Shown piece by piece: positions 45,354-55,726 of a stretch of 64,000 nt of DNA. A model generated the notes under the pieces. That model was given only the letters and a program-made list of their open reading frames with translations. It ran no database searches and was not told the origin of the DNA. This DNA comes from JALOBO01 sp023228225 (lineage in GTDB: Bacteria > Bacillota > Clostridia > Christensenellales > UBA1242): assembly GCA_041663585.1 (NCBI GenBank), contig JBAYMN010000001.1:62001-126000 (forward strand). The letters run 5' to 3'. Each line of letters begins with the position of its first letter. The first letter of the stretch is position 1. The translations under genes were made by a program, and so were the position numbers.

Positions 45354-46688
45354 GTGGAAATTAATATAGTAAAATTCATTCAATCATTTGGTAATGAATT
45401 TTTAAATAATTTTTTTAGTATAATATCTGAACTAGGTAACAAGTATTTTTTTATAATAATCACACTTGTTGTTTATTGGTGTTATAATAAAAAATTCGCC
45501 TTTAAGTTTATGTTTATATATTTATCGGGAGTGGTATTTAATTCGTGTTTAAAAATTGTAATTAATCGTCCAAGGCCATATACTTCATCAAACGAAATAA
45601 TTAATTTAGAGCCGGAAAATACTGGTACATCTATGCCCAGTTCACACGCTTTTGGGATTTCATTAATTGGTAGTCAAATTTATAAACAATATTATTTAGA
45701 AGCACAAAGCCACACAAAATTAAAAAAATTTAAAGGGCTTCTATTGACTACAATTACTATTTTAATTACACTTGTTTGTTTTTCTCGTATTTATTTAGGT
45801 CAGCATTATTTATCAGATGTTTTGGTGGGTACGTTTTCAGGCGTATTATTTTCTGTGTTTGCTTCAAAATTGTATAAAGTAGTTGGCGACAAAGAGGAGT
45901 TTTATGGGCTTATAGTAATTCCGCTTACTATTATTGCTTGTGGTGTTGCGTATAAACAATTATTCATTTATAGCCAAACTTATACTTTGTTTTATACGAT
46001 TGCCGGAACTTTAAGTGCAACCATGCTAGGTTATTATTTAGAAAAGCATTTTATTAAATATGAGCCAAAAACAACATTTGTTTTCACACTACTTAAAATT
46101 ATATTTGGCTTTATTAGTACAATTGTGCTATTATTAATATTAGAAATGTTACTTCCACCCATATTAATTTTGGTATATATAAAGTACTTTATTGTTGGGT
46201 TGTGGGCTTTTGCAGGAGTTATGAAAATGTTTAAACTTTTTTCATTACATTTTAATAAAACATGTTATAAAACTTTCAGTGCACATGGTACAGAAAAACT
46301 TGGCACTAGATTAGGCAAAAAACTTAAAGCAGGCGATGTAGTGCTACTAATAGGCGAACTTGGGGCGGGAAAAACCGCAATTACCAAAGGTATTGCAAAG
46401 GCGTTAAAGGTAACCGAAAATGTGGTAAGCCCAACTTTTACAATTATGAATGAATATGCTGATGGTGCTATTCCACTTTATCACTTTGATATGTATAGAA
46501 TTAGCAATGTTGATGAAATTCAAGAAACTGGATTAATTGAATATTTAAATTCCGATCGCGGAATTTGTGTAATTGAATGGCCACAAAATATTTCACCTAT
46601 TTTGCCAAAGAAATCAATAATTGTAAAATTAGATAAAACTAAAAATCCGAATGAAAGAATAATAAAAATTGAAGGACTAAAAATATGA
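45354..46688 (+). CDS. tsaE: Fusion of PAP2 phosphatase and TsaE (t6A synthesis ATPase)
   Basis: A 444-residue fusion. Residues 1-285 form a multi-pass PAP2 phosphatase with KIVINRPRP, PSSHAF and SRIYLGQHYLSD. Residues about 295-444 are TsaE with P-loop GELGAGKT (334-341), SPTFTIMNEY, YHFDMYR and IEWP. GTG 45354 follows TTGGAG; an overlapping out-of-frame ATG (45352) ends after five codons. An internal AGGAG (46214-46218) precedes in-frame ATG 46227, so free TsaE may also be made. tsaB follows with a 4-bp overlap. Confidence 0.9.
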   Translation: MEINIVKFIQSFGNEFLNNFFSIISELGNKYFFIIITLVVYWCYNKKFAFKFMFIYLSGVVFNSCLKIVINRPRPYTSSNEIINLEPENTGTSMPSSHAFGISLIGSQIYKQYYLEAQSHTKLKKFKGLLLTTITILITLVCFSRIYLGQHYLSDVLVGTFSGVLFSVFASKLYKVVGDKEEFYGLIVIPLTIIACGVAYKQLFIYSQTYTLFYTIAGTLSATMLGYYLEKHFIKYEPKTTFVFTLLKIIFGFISTIVLLLILEMLLPPILILVYIKYFIVGLWAFAGVMKMFKLFSLHFNKTCYKTFSAHGTEKLGTRLGKKLKAGDVVLLIGELGAGKTAITKGIAKALKVTENVVSPTFTIMNEYADGAIPLYHFDMYRISNVDEIQETGLIEYLNSDRGICVIEWPQNISPILPKKSIIVKLDKTKNPNERIIKIEGLKI

Positions 46689-47353
46689 ATATTTTAGCAA
46701 TAAATACAGCCGAAAATACACTTTGTATTGCACTTAAATACAAAGGAAAATTATATGAAATTAAAGAAAATAATGTGCAACATTCCATAAGTTTAATCAC
46801 TGCAATTGACAAATTGCTCAAAGCAATAAATGCAAAATTAAACGAAATGGATTTGTTTGGAGTTGTAGTTGGTCCTGGTTCATTTACCGGAATACGAATA
46901 GGACTTGCCACAGTTAAAGCGTTTGCATACGCATTAAATAAAAATATTGTGGGCGTAAACTCACTTGAATACTATGCATATAATAGTTTAAGTGATTTTA
47001 CAAATGGTAAAAATATAGTAAGTATGCTTGATGCGGGTTCTGGTCTTATTTATTTTGCGGAGTACGATAATAGTTTAAAAGAAATTGTCGCTCCAACCGC
47101 ATACACGATTGAAGAAGCAAAAAAGTTTTCTAGTGGAAAAAATATTGTTGTACAGACATTAGATAAATTATGTAATGCAGAGTTTACAAATGTAAATGCA
47201 ATAGAATTTAATAATTCAAAATACATAGAATTGATAGAGAAGAAAGCAAAATTAAATTGCATAAATACTTCTAAAAATATTATGCCTTTATATATAAGAT
47301 TATCGCAGGCAGAAAACGACCTTATAAAAAAGGGAAAAAAGACAAATGTTTAA
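46685..47353 (+). CDS. tsaB: tRNA threonylcarbamoyl transferase component TsaB
   Basis: A 222-residue ASKHA-fold scaffold for TsaD in t6A synthesis. ILAINTAENTLCIAL, GVVVGPGSFTGIRIGL and GVNSLE are typical. It overlaps the fusion gene by four bases and rimI by eight. tsaD itself is not in the window. Confidence 0.94.
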   Translation: MNILAINTAENTLCIALKYKGKLYEIKENNVQHSISLITAIDKLLKAINAKLNEMDLFGVVVGPGSFTGIRIGLATVKAFAYALNKNIVGVNSLEYYAYNSLSDFTNGKNIVSMLDAGSGLIYFAEYDNSLKEIVAPTAYTIEEAKKFSSGKNIVVQTLDKLCNAEFTNVNAIEFNNSKYIELIEKKAKLNCINTSKNIMPLYIRLSQAENDLIKKGKKTNV

Positions 47354-47792
47354 CACAAAAATACAAAAGATGAGCGAAAGCAACTTAGATAAAGTAATGC
47401 AGATTGAAAATGCATGTTTTACTGGTGAAGTGTGGACAAAAGAATCCTTTAAACAAGATATTGTAAATGCCGAGCATAGACTTTGTTTTGTATTAATAGA
47501 AAAAACAACAGTAATAGGTTATGCGGTTCTTGATATTTTAGATGAAGAATATGACTTATTAAAAATAGCCATAGACATAAGTAAGCGAAGGCAGGGGTTT
47601 GCTACAATTTTATTTAATTATATTAAGGCGAATGCAAAAATACAAGGGATAAATAAAATATCTTTGCTGGTTAGACAAAGCAACACTGAGGCAAAAAACT
47701 TATATATTAAATTAGGTTTTAAAGAAATTGCACTTAGAAAACATGCATATCCTGATGGCGAACACGGAATTTTTATGTGTACTAATGTTTAA
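47346..47792 (+). CDS. rimI: Ribosomal protein S18 alanine N-acetyltransferase-like (RimI)
   Basis: A 148-residue GNAT acetyltransferase. The acetyl-CoA loop reads ISKRRQGFAT in place of the usual R/Q-x-x-G-x-G/A, and LLVRQSNTEAKNLYIKLGF is the C-terminal signature. The tsaE-tsaB-rimI order supports the RimI call. Confidence 0.9.
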   Translation: MFNTKIQKMSESNLDKVMQIENACFTGEVWTKESFKQDIVNAEHRLCFVLIEKTTVIGYAVLDILDEEYDLLKIAIDISKRRQGFATILFNYIKANAKIQGINKISLLVRQSNTEAKNLYIKLGFKEIALRKHAYPDGEHGIFMCTNV

Positions 47793-47828
47793 AATTTTTT
47801 TAAATTTTCTACAAATTAGGTTCTTAAC

Positions 47829-48587
47829 ATAAATCATTATTCAGAAAAATTTAAAATAGGCATTAATTATTCAGTACAAGGTAGCGGAAAGCCGGTATTA
47901 TTTTTGCATGGCTGGGGTGGCAATCAATTAAATTTTAAAGGTGTAATTGACTATTTGCTTTTTAGAGGTGAACAACATAAGTGCATTAATTTAGATTTTC
48001 CGCCTTTTGGCCATAGCACAAAATCCGACAACTCTTTAACCATATATGATTATGCAGATATGGTTTATGACCTTATAAAAGCATTAAATATTGACAATTT
48101 AAGTATTGTAGGACATTCATTTGGTGGCAGGGTAGCGCTAATAATTGCTTCACAGTATCCCGAAATTTTAAATAAATTAATATTAGTTAATAGCGCCGGA
48201 ATTAAGCCTCGCTTTAACTTAATTAAAAAACTAAAAATTGCTGTATATAAAACAGCAAAATTTTTAAATTTAAAACACATTTTAAAAATTAATTTGACAA
48301 AATTTGGCTCATCAAATTACAAAGATTTAGATAACGTGATGAAACAGACTTTTATTAACATTATAAATGCGGATTTAACCGATTTAATACCGCTAATTAA
48401 AGCAGACACACTTATATTTTGGGGCAAAAAAGACCGTGAAACCCCGATCTATATGGCAAAAAAATTACATAAACTAATTTTTGGTAGTAAACTTGTTATT
48501 TGTAACGGAGGGCATTATTCGTATTTAGATTGCTTTAACATATTTTTAAATAATATCATAATATTCTTAAATAGAGGTAACTCGTGA
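47829..48587 (+). CDS. Alpha/beta hydrolase, start codon unclear
   Basis: A hydrolase with oxyanion motif LHGWGG, nucleophile GHSFGG, Asp in WGKKDRETP and His in NGGHYS. The reading frame opens after TAG at 47817-47819 and codes plausible N-terminal strands (NHYSEKFKIGINYSVQGSG), but holds no ATG, GTG or TTG until TTG 47904, which is inside the LHGWGG strand. I give ATA 47829 as nominal start because AGG lies 8 nt upstream; a rare start or an upstream frameshift is possible. It overlaps the MurF-like gene by four bases. Confidence 0.8.
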   Translation: MNHYSEKFKIGINYSVQGSGKPVLFLHGWGGNQLNFKGVIDYLLFRGEQHKCINLDFPPFGHSTKSDNSLTIYDYADMVYDLIKALNIDNLSIVGHSFGGRVALIIASQYPEILNKLILVNSAGIKPRFNLIKKLKIAVYKTAKFLNLKHILKINLTKFGSSNYKDLDNVMKQTFINIINADLTDLIPLIKADTLIFWGKKDRETPIYMAKKLHKLIFGSKLVICNGGHYSYLDCFNIFLNNIIIFLNRGNS

Positions 48588-50212
48588 ATATTTTTTGTGG
48601 TTTAAATTTTGTGAAACTAATTCTTTGTGCTATTTCTAATAGTATACTAGTGTGCTTTATAGCATATAAATTTTTACAGATTTTTCAATTATTAAATTAT
48701 AAAAGTGCCAATTTTTTAAAAACACTTTTTAATAAAAATAGTAAAACTTTAATTCGTGTTTTAATTCTAAGTTTAATTACAATATATTGCACTATGGCTA
48801 CTTATATACTACTAGAAAGGCATAGTGGCGAATTTTTAAATTACTTGCCGATTTTATATTACATATATTTTTTTAGTGTTTATATTTATGACATTCACAA
48901 GGAAAATAAAAAAATTAAGTTAAAATATACTTCAAGAGTAGTAAGATTGTTGATTTGTTTTGGATTAATAATTGCCATAAACACATTAGTGCTTGTTGCT
49001 ATTTCATTTACCATATTATCACATTTACAGTACATTATATTGGCAATAACACCTATACTTATACCATTGCAAATTTTGCTTGCAAATATGTTATTACAGC
49101 CGATTGAACTACTAATAAAACGATTTTACATAATAAAAGCAAAACGAAAACTGGCTGGTTTGAAGAACTTAATTAAAATTGGCATTACTGGTAGTTATGG
49201 TAAAACCAGCACAAAATTCATCTTAAAAACTTTGCTAGATGAAAAATATAAAGTTTGTGTTACGCCGGCTAGTTTTAATACGCCAATGGGGATTACAAAA
49301 ACAATTTTAAATGCTTTACTGCCTGATACGGATATTTTTATTGCAGAAATGGGCGCAAGACACTCGGGTGATATAAGATATTTATGTGAACTTATCAAGC
49401 CCGAACACGCAATATTAACTTCAATTGGCAACCAGCATTTAGAAACATTTAAAACGATAGAGAATATTACTCATACAAAATATGAATTAATAGAAAATTT
49501 GTCAGTTAATGGAATTGCAGTATTTAATGGCAATGATAAATTAGTAAAATCATTATATGAAAAAACAAATTTATCGGGCAAAATTTATACTGCGCTTAAT
49601 GATAAACAGGCTTTTATAAGCGCCGAAAATGTTGTAGTAACCGAAAATGGTACTACATTTGATTTAAATATAGATAAAAACATAATAACTTGCCACACAT
49701 TATTATTAGGCGAACACAATATTGAAAACCTTATTATGGCGGTCGCACTTAGTTACAAATTAGGACTATCAATAAAAGAAATAATAAATGGCATAGATAA
49801 AATCAAACCGATTGAACATAGGCTTGAACTGATAAAGACAGAGAGTGGAGTAATTATTCTAGATGATTCATACAATGCTAGTGTGGTTGGTACGGAGCAA
49901 GCACTAAAAGTATTATCAAAATTTAATCACCGTAGGGTTGTAATGACGCCAGGCATTATTGAACTCGGCAGTATTGAAAAGCAAGAAAATTATAAGTTAG
50001 GCTCTAAAATTGCTACTGTTGCAGACTTAGTATTAATAGTAAATAAAATTCATTCACAAGAAATTAAACAGGGCCTAATTGACAGTGGATTTAATAAAAA
50101 AAATATTTTAAAATTTGATACTCTAATATCGGCACAAACAGAATTTAAAAACATTTTAAATGCAGGTGATGTGTTACTTATTATGAATGATTTGCCCGAT
50201 AATTTTATATAA
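48584..50212 (+). CDS. Membrane-anchored MurF-like Mur ligase
   Basis: A 542-residue protein. The first 180 residues hold about five membrane segments; the rest is a Mur ligase with P-loop ITGSYGKTS (202-209), AEMGARHSGDI, SIGNQHLETF and LDDSYNASV. This matches UDP-MurNAc-tripeptide D-Ala-D-Ala ligase (MurF), unusual for the membrane domain. GTG 48584 follows GAGGTAA. ddl, which makes its D-Ala-D-Ala substrate, comes next. Confidence 0.88.
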   Translation: MNIFCGLNFVKLILCAISNSILVCFIAYKFLQIFQLLNYKSANFLKTLFNKNSKTLIRVLILSLITIYCTMATYILLERHSGEFLNYLPILYYIYFFSVYIYDIHKENKKIKLKYTSRVVRLLICFGLIIAINTLVLVAISFTILSHLQYIILAITPILIPLQILLANMLLQPIELLIKRFYIIKAKRKLAGLKNLIKIGITGSYGKTSTKFILKTLLDEKYKVCVTPASFNTPMGITKTILNALLPDTDIFIAEMGARHSGDIRYLCELIKPEHAILTSIGNQHLETFKTIENITHTKYELIENLSVNGIAVFNGNDKLVKSLYEKTNLSGKIYTALNDKQAFISAENVVVTENGTTFDLNIDKNIITCHTLLLGEHNIENLIMAVALSYKLGLSIKEIINGIDKIKPIEHRLELIKTESGVIILDDSYNASVVGTEQALKVLSKFNHRRVVMTPGIIELGSIEKQENYKLGSKIATVADLVLIVNKIHSQEIKQGLIDSGFNKKNILKFDTLISAQTEFKNILNAGDVLLIMNDLPDNFI

Positions 50213-50292
50213 TTTTAATAAACAAAATGTATAAATATACAATTTCATAAATAATATACAAAATACAAATTAACATAAAGGAATATAAAAAA

Positions 50293-51444
50293 ATGAAAAA
50301 AAATATTATTGTAATTTATGGTGGTAAAAGTGTAGAACACGATATATCAATTATTACTGGACTGCAAGTTGTGCATAACGCTTCAAATGAATATAATATT
50401 ATTCCTATTTATATTGATAGACAAGGCAAATGGTACACGGGTAAAAAATTTATAGACATTAATATTTATGCAGATTTTAAATCTAATAATAAAGTGCAAA
50501 AAACTGAGGTTGTAATATTACCGAGTTCAAATTTTTTATATAAAAAAAGTGGCAAAGCATTCAAACAATATATAAAAATTGATTGTGTAATTTTGGCTAT
50601 GCATGGACTAAATGGAGAAGATGGTACACTACAAGGACTTTTAGAATTATCTGGTATACCTTACACTTCTTCCGGTACGCTGGGTGCTTCATGTGCAATG
50701 GATAAAATTGTTATGAAAATGCTTTTTAGTGCGTGTGGACTTAATATTTTGCCATACACTTGGATTTTGCGTGAAGAATTTAATGTTAATAGCGAAAAAG
50801 TTTTATTAGATATAGAAAACAAATTGAATTATCCTATTATTGTTAAACCTTCTAATTTGGGCAGTAGTATAGGTATAACTATTAGCAATAATCGCACGGA
50901 ACTTAAACATTCAATAGATATTGCTTGTTATTATGATAGTAGAATTATACTAGAAAAAGCATTGACAAATTTTAAAGAAATAAACTGTTCTGCATTAGGA
51001 ACTTCCGACAATGTAATGGTTTCAGAATGTGAAGAACCTGTTAATTGGCATAAGTTTTTGTCATTTGAAGATAAGTATATCAAAGGTAATGGCAAAAATA
51101 AAGGTATGCACAATTTGGCACGGATTTTGCCTGCTAATATAACACAGGAAATTAAAATTTTGATACAAAATTATACTTGTACAGTGTTTAAAACCTTTGA
51201 ATGCAAAGGAGTAGTGAGGGTTGATTATTTAATAGACAATACAACAAATGCGGTTTATATAAACGAAATTAATACGATACCGGGTTCTTTTGCATTTTAC
51301 TTATGGGAAGAAAGCAAAATTAAATTCTCTAAACTTATTACTACACTTATAGAAATTGCGGATAATGCTTACAAGCAAAAAAACAAAAATGAATATGCCT
51401 ACAATTCTGAGGTACTAAAAAAATTTGCGGTAAAATCAAAATAA
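50293..51444 (+). CDS. ddl: D-alanine-D-alanine ligase family protein
   Basis: A 383-residue ATP-grasp enzyme. GGKSVEHDIS, AMHGLNGEDGTLQG, KPSNLGSSIG and YINEINTIPGSFA are the family motifs. It makes the D-Ala-D-Ala (or a variant depsipeptide) for peptidoglycan; the specificity loop cannot be judged here. AAAGGA precedes ATG 50293. It pairs with the MurF-like gene. Confidence 0.92.
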   Translation: MKKNIIVIYGGKSVEHDISIITGLQVVHNASNEYNIIPIYIDRQGKWYTGKKFIDINIYADFKSNNKVQKTEVVILPSSNFLYKKSGKAFKQYIKIDCVILAMHGLNGEDGTLQGLLELSGIPYTSSGTLGASCAMDKIVMKMLFSACGLNILPYTWILREEFNVNSEKVLLDIENKLNYPIIVKPSNLGSSIGITISNNRTELKHSIDIACYYDSRIILEKALTNFKEINCSALGTSDNVMVSECEEPVNWHKFLSFEDKYIKGNGKNKGMHNLARILPANITQEIKILIQNYTCTVFKTFECKGVVRVDYLIDNTTNAVYINEINTIPGSFAFYLWEESKIKFSKLITTLIEIADNAYKQKNKNEYAYNSEVLKKFAVKSK

Positions 51445-51558
51445 AATAAATGACATATTATAAAAAATCTTGTAATAAACTGTGTTCACAAAGTGCTTTG
51501 ATATGTTAAATTGCTTGTTTAATACCACTCTTTATGTTATTATAAATAGAGGCAAAAA

Positions 51559-52140
51559 ATGATTTCAAAATTATTATATGACAATGTGGCATCTTTAAAT
51601 GACAAATTAATTTGCACACTAATTATTTTAGCGACAGTTATTTTTGTGATAGGCAGTATTTTTTATATTATTAAAATGGCAAAAGTGCAAAAAAAGTTAC
51701 GCACTTCTTCTGTTTTGATAAAACTTTCTAATTCTAAAATAGGGTATATAACACTTTCGGTTATAGCGGTTTTGGCTTCAATATTTTTTATTTGGAAAGT
51801 GTTAAATGTTAATGAAATTATTTTAACAACATTATATATTTCTGGATCTATAATGTGCGTTTCTGTTTGCGCTATGTTTATAATAAGAATAACCGCAAAT
51901 GCTGGTGTAACACAAAATGGAATTTATTTGTTTTCTAAGTTTATACAGTGGGAAAATCTGCATGATTTTTACATTAATGAGAAAAAATGCAAAGTTGTAT
52001 TAAGTACAAATTGGAAAGGTCCGCTGTCGCTTATTGGTACAACATTTCCGCTGGAATTTGATAAAGACAAATTAGAACTACTCAAAAAAATACTAACCGA
52101 AAATAGAAACAAATTTTTTGCCAACTTAGAAATTAGGTAG
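51559..52140 (+). CDS. Membrane protein, DUF5673-like
   Basis: A 193-residue protein with three or four membrane segments (about residues 18-38, 62-80, 88-110) and a soluble end with GVTQNGIYLFSKFIQWENLHDF, similar to DUF5673 proteins. AGAGG precedes ATG 51559, and a possible promoter (TTGTTT, 17 bp, TATTAT at 51538-51543) lies upstream. Function unknown. Confidence 0.65.
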   Translation: MISKLLYDNVASLNDKLICTLIILATVIFVIGSIFYIIKMAKVQKKLRTSSVLIKLSNSKIGYITLSVIAVLASIFFIWKVLNVNEIILTTLYISGSIMCVSVCAMFIIRITANAGVTQNGIYLFSKFIQWENLHDFYINEKKCKVVLSTNWKGPLSLIGTTFPLEFDKDKLELLKKILTENRNKFFANLEIR

Positions 52141-52164
52141 TTTAAAGTATTTAACATAAATTCA

Positions 52165-52194
52165 TTGACTTTAATTCATTATTTAATATATAAT
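52165..52194 (+). promoter_or_regulatory. Sigma-A-type promoter for ftsA-ftsZ
   Basis: TTGACT (52165-52170), 18-bp spacer, TATAAT (52189-52194). A 60-nt AT-only leader follows. Confidence 0.75.
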
Positions 52195-52254
52195 TAGTCA
52201 TAATAAATAATAATTTATTAATAAATTAATTAACATTTTAAGTTTGGAGCGCTA

Positions 52255-53427
52255 ATGATTAACAAAGAGGTTGCTGTATTAGAATTTGGTTCATCTAAAA
52301 TTACTGTAACTGTTGGCTCGCGAGATGTTAACAATACTTTTAATATAAGAGCAAAAGGCGAAGCCCCATATGAAGGTTTTGCAGACGGCAATTTTTTAAG
52401 CCCCGAAAATTTAAAGAGTTCAATTAATACCGCACTTACTCTTGCGGAAAAGAACCTTCAAACTAAAATAAAAAATTTATATATTGGTGTACCTGGCGAA
52501 TTTTCTTATTCTATATGTAAAAATGGCTCACTAACTTTTAAAAAGAAAACACGCATTACAGAAAAACTTATTGACTCGGTTTATACAGTGGCAGATGATT
52601 TTTCAAAAAATTCCGATTACACAATTATTAGCGTTACGCCTGTATATTTTACCTTAGATGATAACCGACGATTTACTAACTCGCTTGGACTTGTAACTAA
52701 ACAGTTAAGTGTAAATGCCTCTTATGTGTTAGCCGAAAATAGGTTCATTAACACAGTAAACAAATTGTTATCCGAACTGAAACTTGAAGGCGTGTACTAT
52801 TTATCAGAACCGCTTTGCACAGCGCTTAATGTTTTGGATACCGAAAATAGAGAGCGTTATGCAATACTCATAGATTGCGGATTCACAACAACAACAGTGT
52901 GTTTAATAAAGGGTGAAGGACTGCTATTATTAAACTCATTTTCATTAGGTGGTGGCTACATAACTTCTGACCTTGCCGAATGTTTAAATCTTACATTTGA
53001 CCAAGCCGAATCATTAAAACGTAAAGTAATTTTAAGTTTAAATGCAAGCGAAAGCGATATTTACGAAGCGGCAATCAGTGCTACTTCAACAAAGCCTATA
53101 TCAACTAAAACTACAAACGAAATTGTATCGGCTAGGGTGGAAATGATAGGGAAAACAATCTTAAAATGTCTTGCATCGGCAGAATATAAATATCCAGATT
53201 ATATTCCAATTAACATTACGGGCGGTGGAATTAGTTACATAAAAGGAATTAAAGATTTTTTATCTAAACTTACAGGACGCGAAATTTGCATTGTATCGCC
53301 AGAGGATCCAGACCTTAGTAAACCGGATTACTCATCATTCGTTGGATTACTTGATATGGCTCTTAAACAAAATGAATATGCTTCAAAAGGCTTTTTACAA
53401 AATATATTCAGTAAACACAATAGATAA
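52255..53427 (+). CDS. ftsA: Cell division protein FtsA
   Basis: A 390-residue actin-like protein that anchors FtsZ. ILIDCGFTTTTV is the phosphate-2 loop and NITGGGISYIKG the adenosine region; the C-terminal GFLQNIFSKHNR is an amphipathic membrane anchor. It is shorter and more diverged than Bacillus FtsA. ftsZ follows by 18 bp. Confidence 0.9.
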   Translation: MINKEVAVLEFGSSKITVTVGSRDVNNTFNIRAKGEAPYEGFADGNFLSPENLKSSINTALTLAEKNLQTKIKNLYIGVPGEFSYSICKNGSLTFKKKTRITEKLIDSVYTVADDFSKNSDYTIISVTPVYFTLDDNRRFTNSLGLVTKQLSVNASYVLAENRFINTVNKLLSELKLEGVYYLSEPLCTALNVLDTENRERYAILIDCGFTTTTVCLIKGEGLLLLNSFSLGGGYITSDLAECLNLTFDQAESLKRKVILSLNASESDIYEAAISATSTKPISTKTTNEIVSARVEMIGKTILKCLASAEYKYPDYIPINITGGGISYIKGIKDFLSKLTGREICIVSPEDPDLSKPDYSSFVGLLDMALKQNEYASKGFLQNIFSKHNR

Positions 53428-53445
53428 AATCGGAGGAACAATTTA

Positions 53446-54684
53446 ATGAATAACATAAACCAAAATTATCAGGTAGCAAGCATTAAAGTAGTAGGTATTG
53501 GTGGCGGAGGTAATAATGCTGTTAACCGAATGGTTGCCGCCGGAATTACCAGTGCGCAATTTGTAGCCATAAATACAGATAAACAAGCGTTACTTATGAG
53601 TAAGGCACCTACTCAAATTGCAATAGGCGAAAAACTTACAAAAGGTTTAGGCGCAGGTGCAGATCCAGATATTGGTCAAAAGGCAGCAGAAGAAAGTCGC
53701 TCTCAAATTGCCGAACTTCTTAAAGATACCGATCTTGTATTTATTACAGCAGGTATGGGTGGTGGTACTGGAACAGGTGCAGCACCGGTTATTGCAAGTA
53801 TAGCCAAAGAAATGGGTATTCTTACAATTGCGGTTGTAACAAAGCCTTTTAGTTTTGAAGGCAAGATTAGAATGAAAAATGCAGATATTGGAATTGAAGC
53901 ATTAAGAAAATGCGTTGATACGATTGTTATAATTCCTAATGACAAACTTATGCGTATAGTTCCAAAAGGCACTGCTATGGTAGAGGTATTTAGATATGCT
54001 GATGAAGTTTTACGCCAAGGTATTCAAGGTATTTCCGATTTAATTGTTTCCCCTTCACTTATTAATTTAGACTTTGCCGATGTAAAAACAACTATGAAAA
54101 ATAAAGGTATGGCACATATGGGTATTGGTCGCGCTAAGGGCGAAAATAAGACTATGGAGGCCGTTAGACAAGCCGTTGCCAGCCCATTATTAGAAACCAC
54201 TATTGAAGGTGCAAAGGGTGTTATTCTCAACTTCAAAGGCGGGCTTGATATTCCGCTTGATGAAGTATATGAAGCCGCAAATGCAGTGCGAGATGTAGTT
54301 GACCCAGATTGCAATATTATATTTGGAATGGGAATTGATGATTCTTTTGAAAATGAAGAAGTTGAAATTACAGTTATTGCCACTGGCTTTAATGCTCCTG
54401 GTGCAATTGCTGAAAGCGTTAAAACAGAAGAAAAAAATGAGAGCCGAAAACCGAATGCTTTTGGCTATGATTCGCAAAGATATCAAGAATTTTTGGCTTC
54501 TCAATTTACAATTCCAGGCAAAAGTTTGTTTGGAAATACAATAACAAAACAGTTTGAACAAAAAACTGAACAACAGCCTGCACAAGTAGTTGCTTCGCCT
54601 GAGATAAAGCCAACTATGACTTCAAGAGTAAAAATTGAAGAGTCTAGCGTTCCGCCATTTTTACGTAAATTAAGAAATAAGTAA
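53446..54684 (+). CDS. ftsZ: Cell division protein FtsZ
   Basis: A 412-residue tubulin homologue. The N-terminal [13 protein letters not shown], the tubulin loop [10 protein letters not shown] (near residue 105) and the C-terminal binding peptide VPPFLRK are intact. CGGAGG precedes ATG 53446. It forms the division ring and, in spore formers, the polar septum. Confidence 0.98.
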   Translation: MNNINQNYQVASIKVVGIGGGGNNAVNRMVAAGITSAQFVAINTDKQALLMSKAPTQIAIGEKLTKGLGAGADPDIGQKAAEESRSQIAELLKDTDLVFITAGMGGGTGTGAAPVIASIAKEMGILTIAVVTKPFSFEGKIRMKNADIGIEALRKCVDTIVIIPNDKLMRIVPKGTAMVEVFRYADEVLRQGIQGISDLIVSPSLINLDFADVKTTMKNKGMAHMGIGRAKGENKTMEAVRQAVASPLLETTIEGAKGVILNFKGGLDIPLDEVYEAANAVRDVVDPDCNIIFGMGIDDSFENEEVEITVIATGFNAPGAIAESVKTEEKNESRKPNAFGYDSQRYQEFLASQFTIPGKSLFGNTITKQFEQKTEQQPAQVVASPEIKPTMTSRVKIEESSVPPFLRKLRNK

Positions 54685-54763
54685 AATTTATTAATTTTGG
54701 CAAATGTTTTATATGAGAATGATGATTTAATTTGGAGTATTACATTTTTGTACATAATTATTT

Positions 54764-54790
54764 AAGAACAGATTTATTCTGTTCTTTTTT
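54764..54790 (+). terminator. Terminator after ftsZ
   Basis: AAGAACAG (54764-54771) pairs with CTGTTCTT (54779-54786) and is followed by TTTT. It separates ftsA-ftsZ from spoIIGA. Confidence 0.85.
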
Positions 54791-54839
54791 TGCGTTTATA
54801 AATTGTTATAATAATTTATACAAATTAAAGCGGTGTGTT

Positions 54840-55706
54840 ATGACAATATATATTGAATGTGTACTTTTTGATAATCTTGTTATAAATACTTTAATATTAT
54901 TTTTGACTGGTAATGCATTAAAAATAAAAGTTAAACCGCTAAGATTATTTTTTTCTGCACTACTAGGCACTGCTTTTGCTTTTGTAATGCCATTAATCAC
55001 CTTACCTACAATATTGTTACTTATGGTAAAATTTATTATAGGTTTACTTATGGTGCTTACAGCATTTTATTTTAAGCGTGTAGCGTACTATTTAATTGCG
55101 TTTTTGATATTTTTAGTTTTTACTTTTATAATGGGCGGAATGTGTATTGGAATGTTGTTAGTTTTAGATCCTCAATTTACATTATCAGCCAACTTGAACT
55201 ATCAATCGAATATTCCCGTTGGGTTAATTTTAGGGCTAGTCAGTGGTTTTTTTTGGCTGATGTATAAACTTATAAACTATTTACTCCGTAAAAAACAAAC
55301 TGATGCTTATGTTTATAAAATTAAAATCATTAATCAAGAAAAAGAATTGGACTGCAATGCATTTTTGGATACTGGAAATCAAATTTACGACAAAATATCG
55401 GGTAAAGGAATTAGCGTAATTACTATGAATTTGTTTGAAAAACTTTTTAATAGAGAAGTGCTTATAAAAGTTTTATGCGGACAAACGCCTATTAACAATT
55501 CATATTTTGCTAATTTTAGTGGAATAAGCGAAAAGCATAGTCGTATGCTAATATTTAATGTAGAAAAAATTTTGATATACTTTGATACTTCTGTGAATAT
55601 AATAGACAAACCATATTTGGCAGTAAACTTGCGAAATTTTAGAATTTTTGGCGACTGCGAAATTTTACTACACCAAAGTATTATTGAAAGAAAAAATGTT
55701 GTATAA
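54840..55706 (+). CDS. spoIIGA: Sporulation sigma-E processing peptidase SpoIIGA
   Basis: A 288-residue protein: five membrane segments in the first 160 residues, then an aspartic protease domain with the catalytic Asp177 in [10 protein letters not shown]. It cleaves pro-sigma-E. ATG 54840 is preferred; an upstream in-frame start would run through the ftsZ terminator. sigE follows 20 bp later. Confidence 0.93.
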   Translation: MTIYIECVLFDNLVINTLILFLTGNALKIKVKPLRLFFSALLGTAFAFVMPLITLPTILLLMVKFIIGLLMVLTAFYFKRVAYYLIAFLIFLVFTFIMGGMCIGMLLVLDPQFTLSANLNYQSNIPVGLILGLVSGFFWLMYKLINYLLRKKQTDAYVYKIKIINQEKELDCNAFLDTGNQIYDKISGKGISVITMNLFEKLFNREVLIKVLCGQTPINNSYFANFSGISEKHSRMLIFNVEKILIYFDTSVNIIDKPYLAVNLRNFRIFGDCEILLHQSIIERKNVV

Positions 55707-55726
55707 AAAATTCAAAAGGAGAACTT

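Noticed and set aside
54732..54839. Upstream extension of spoIIGA.
   Set aside because: It would encode through the ftsZ terminator and lacks the family's N-terminal membrane pattern.
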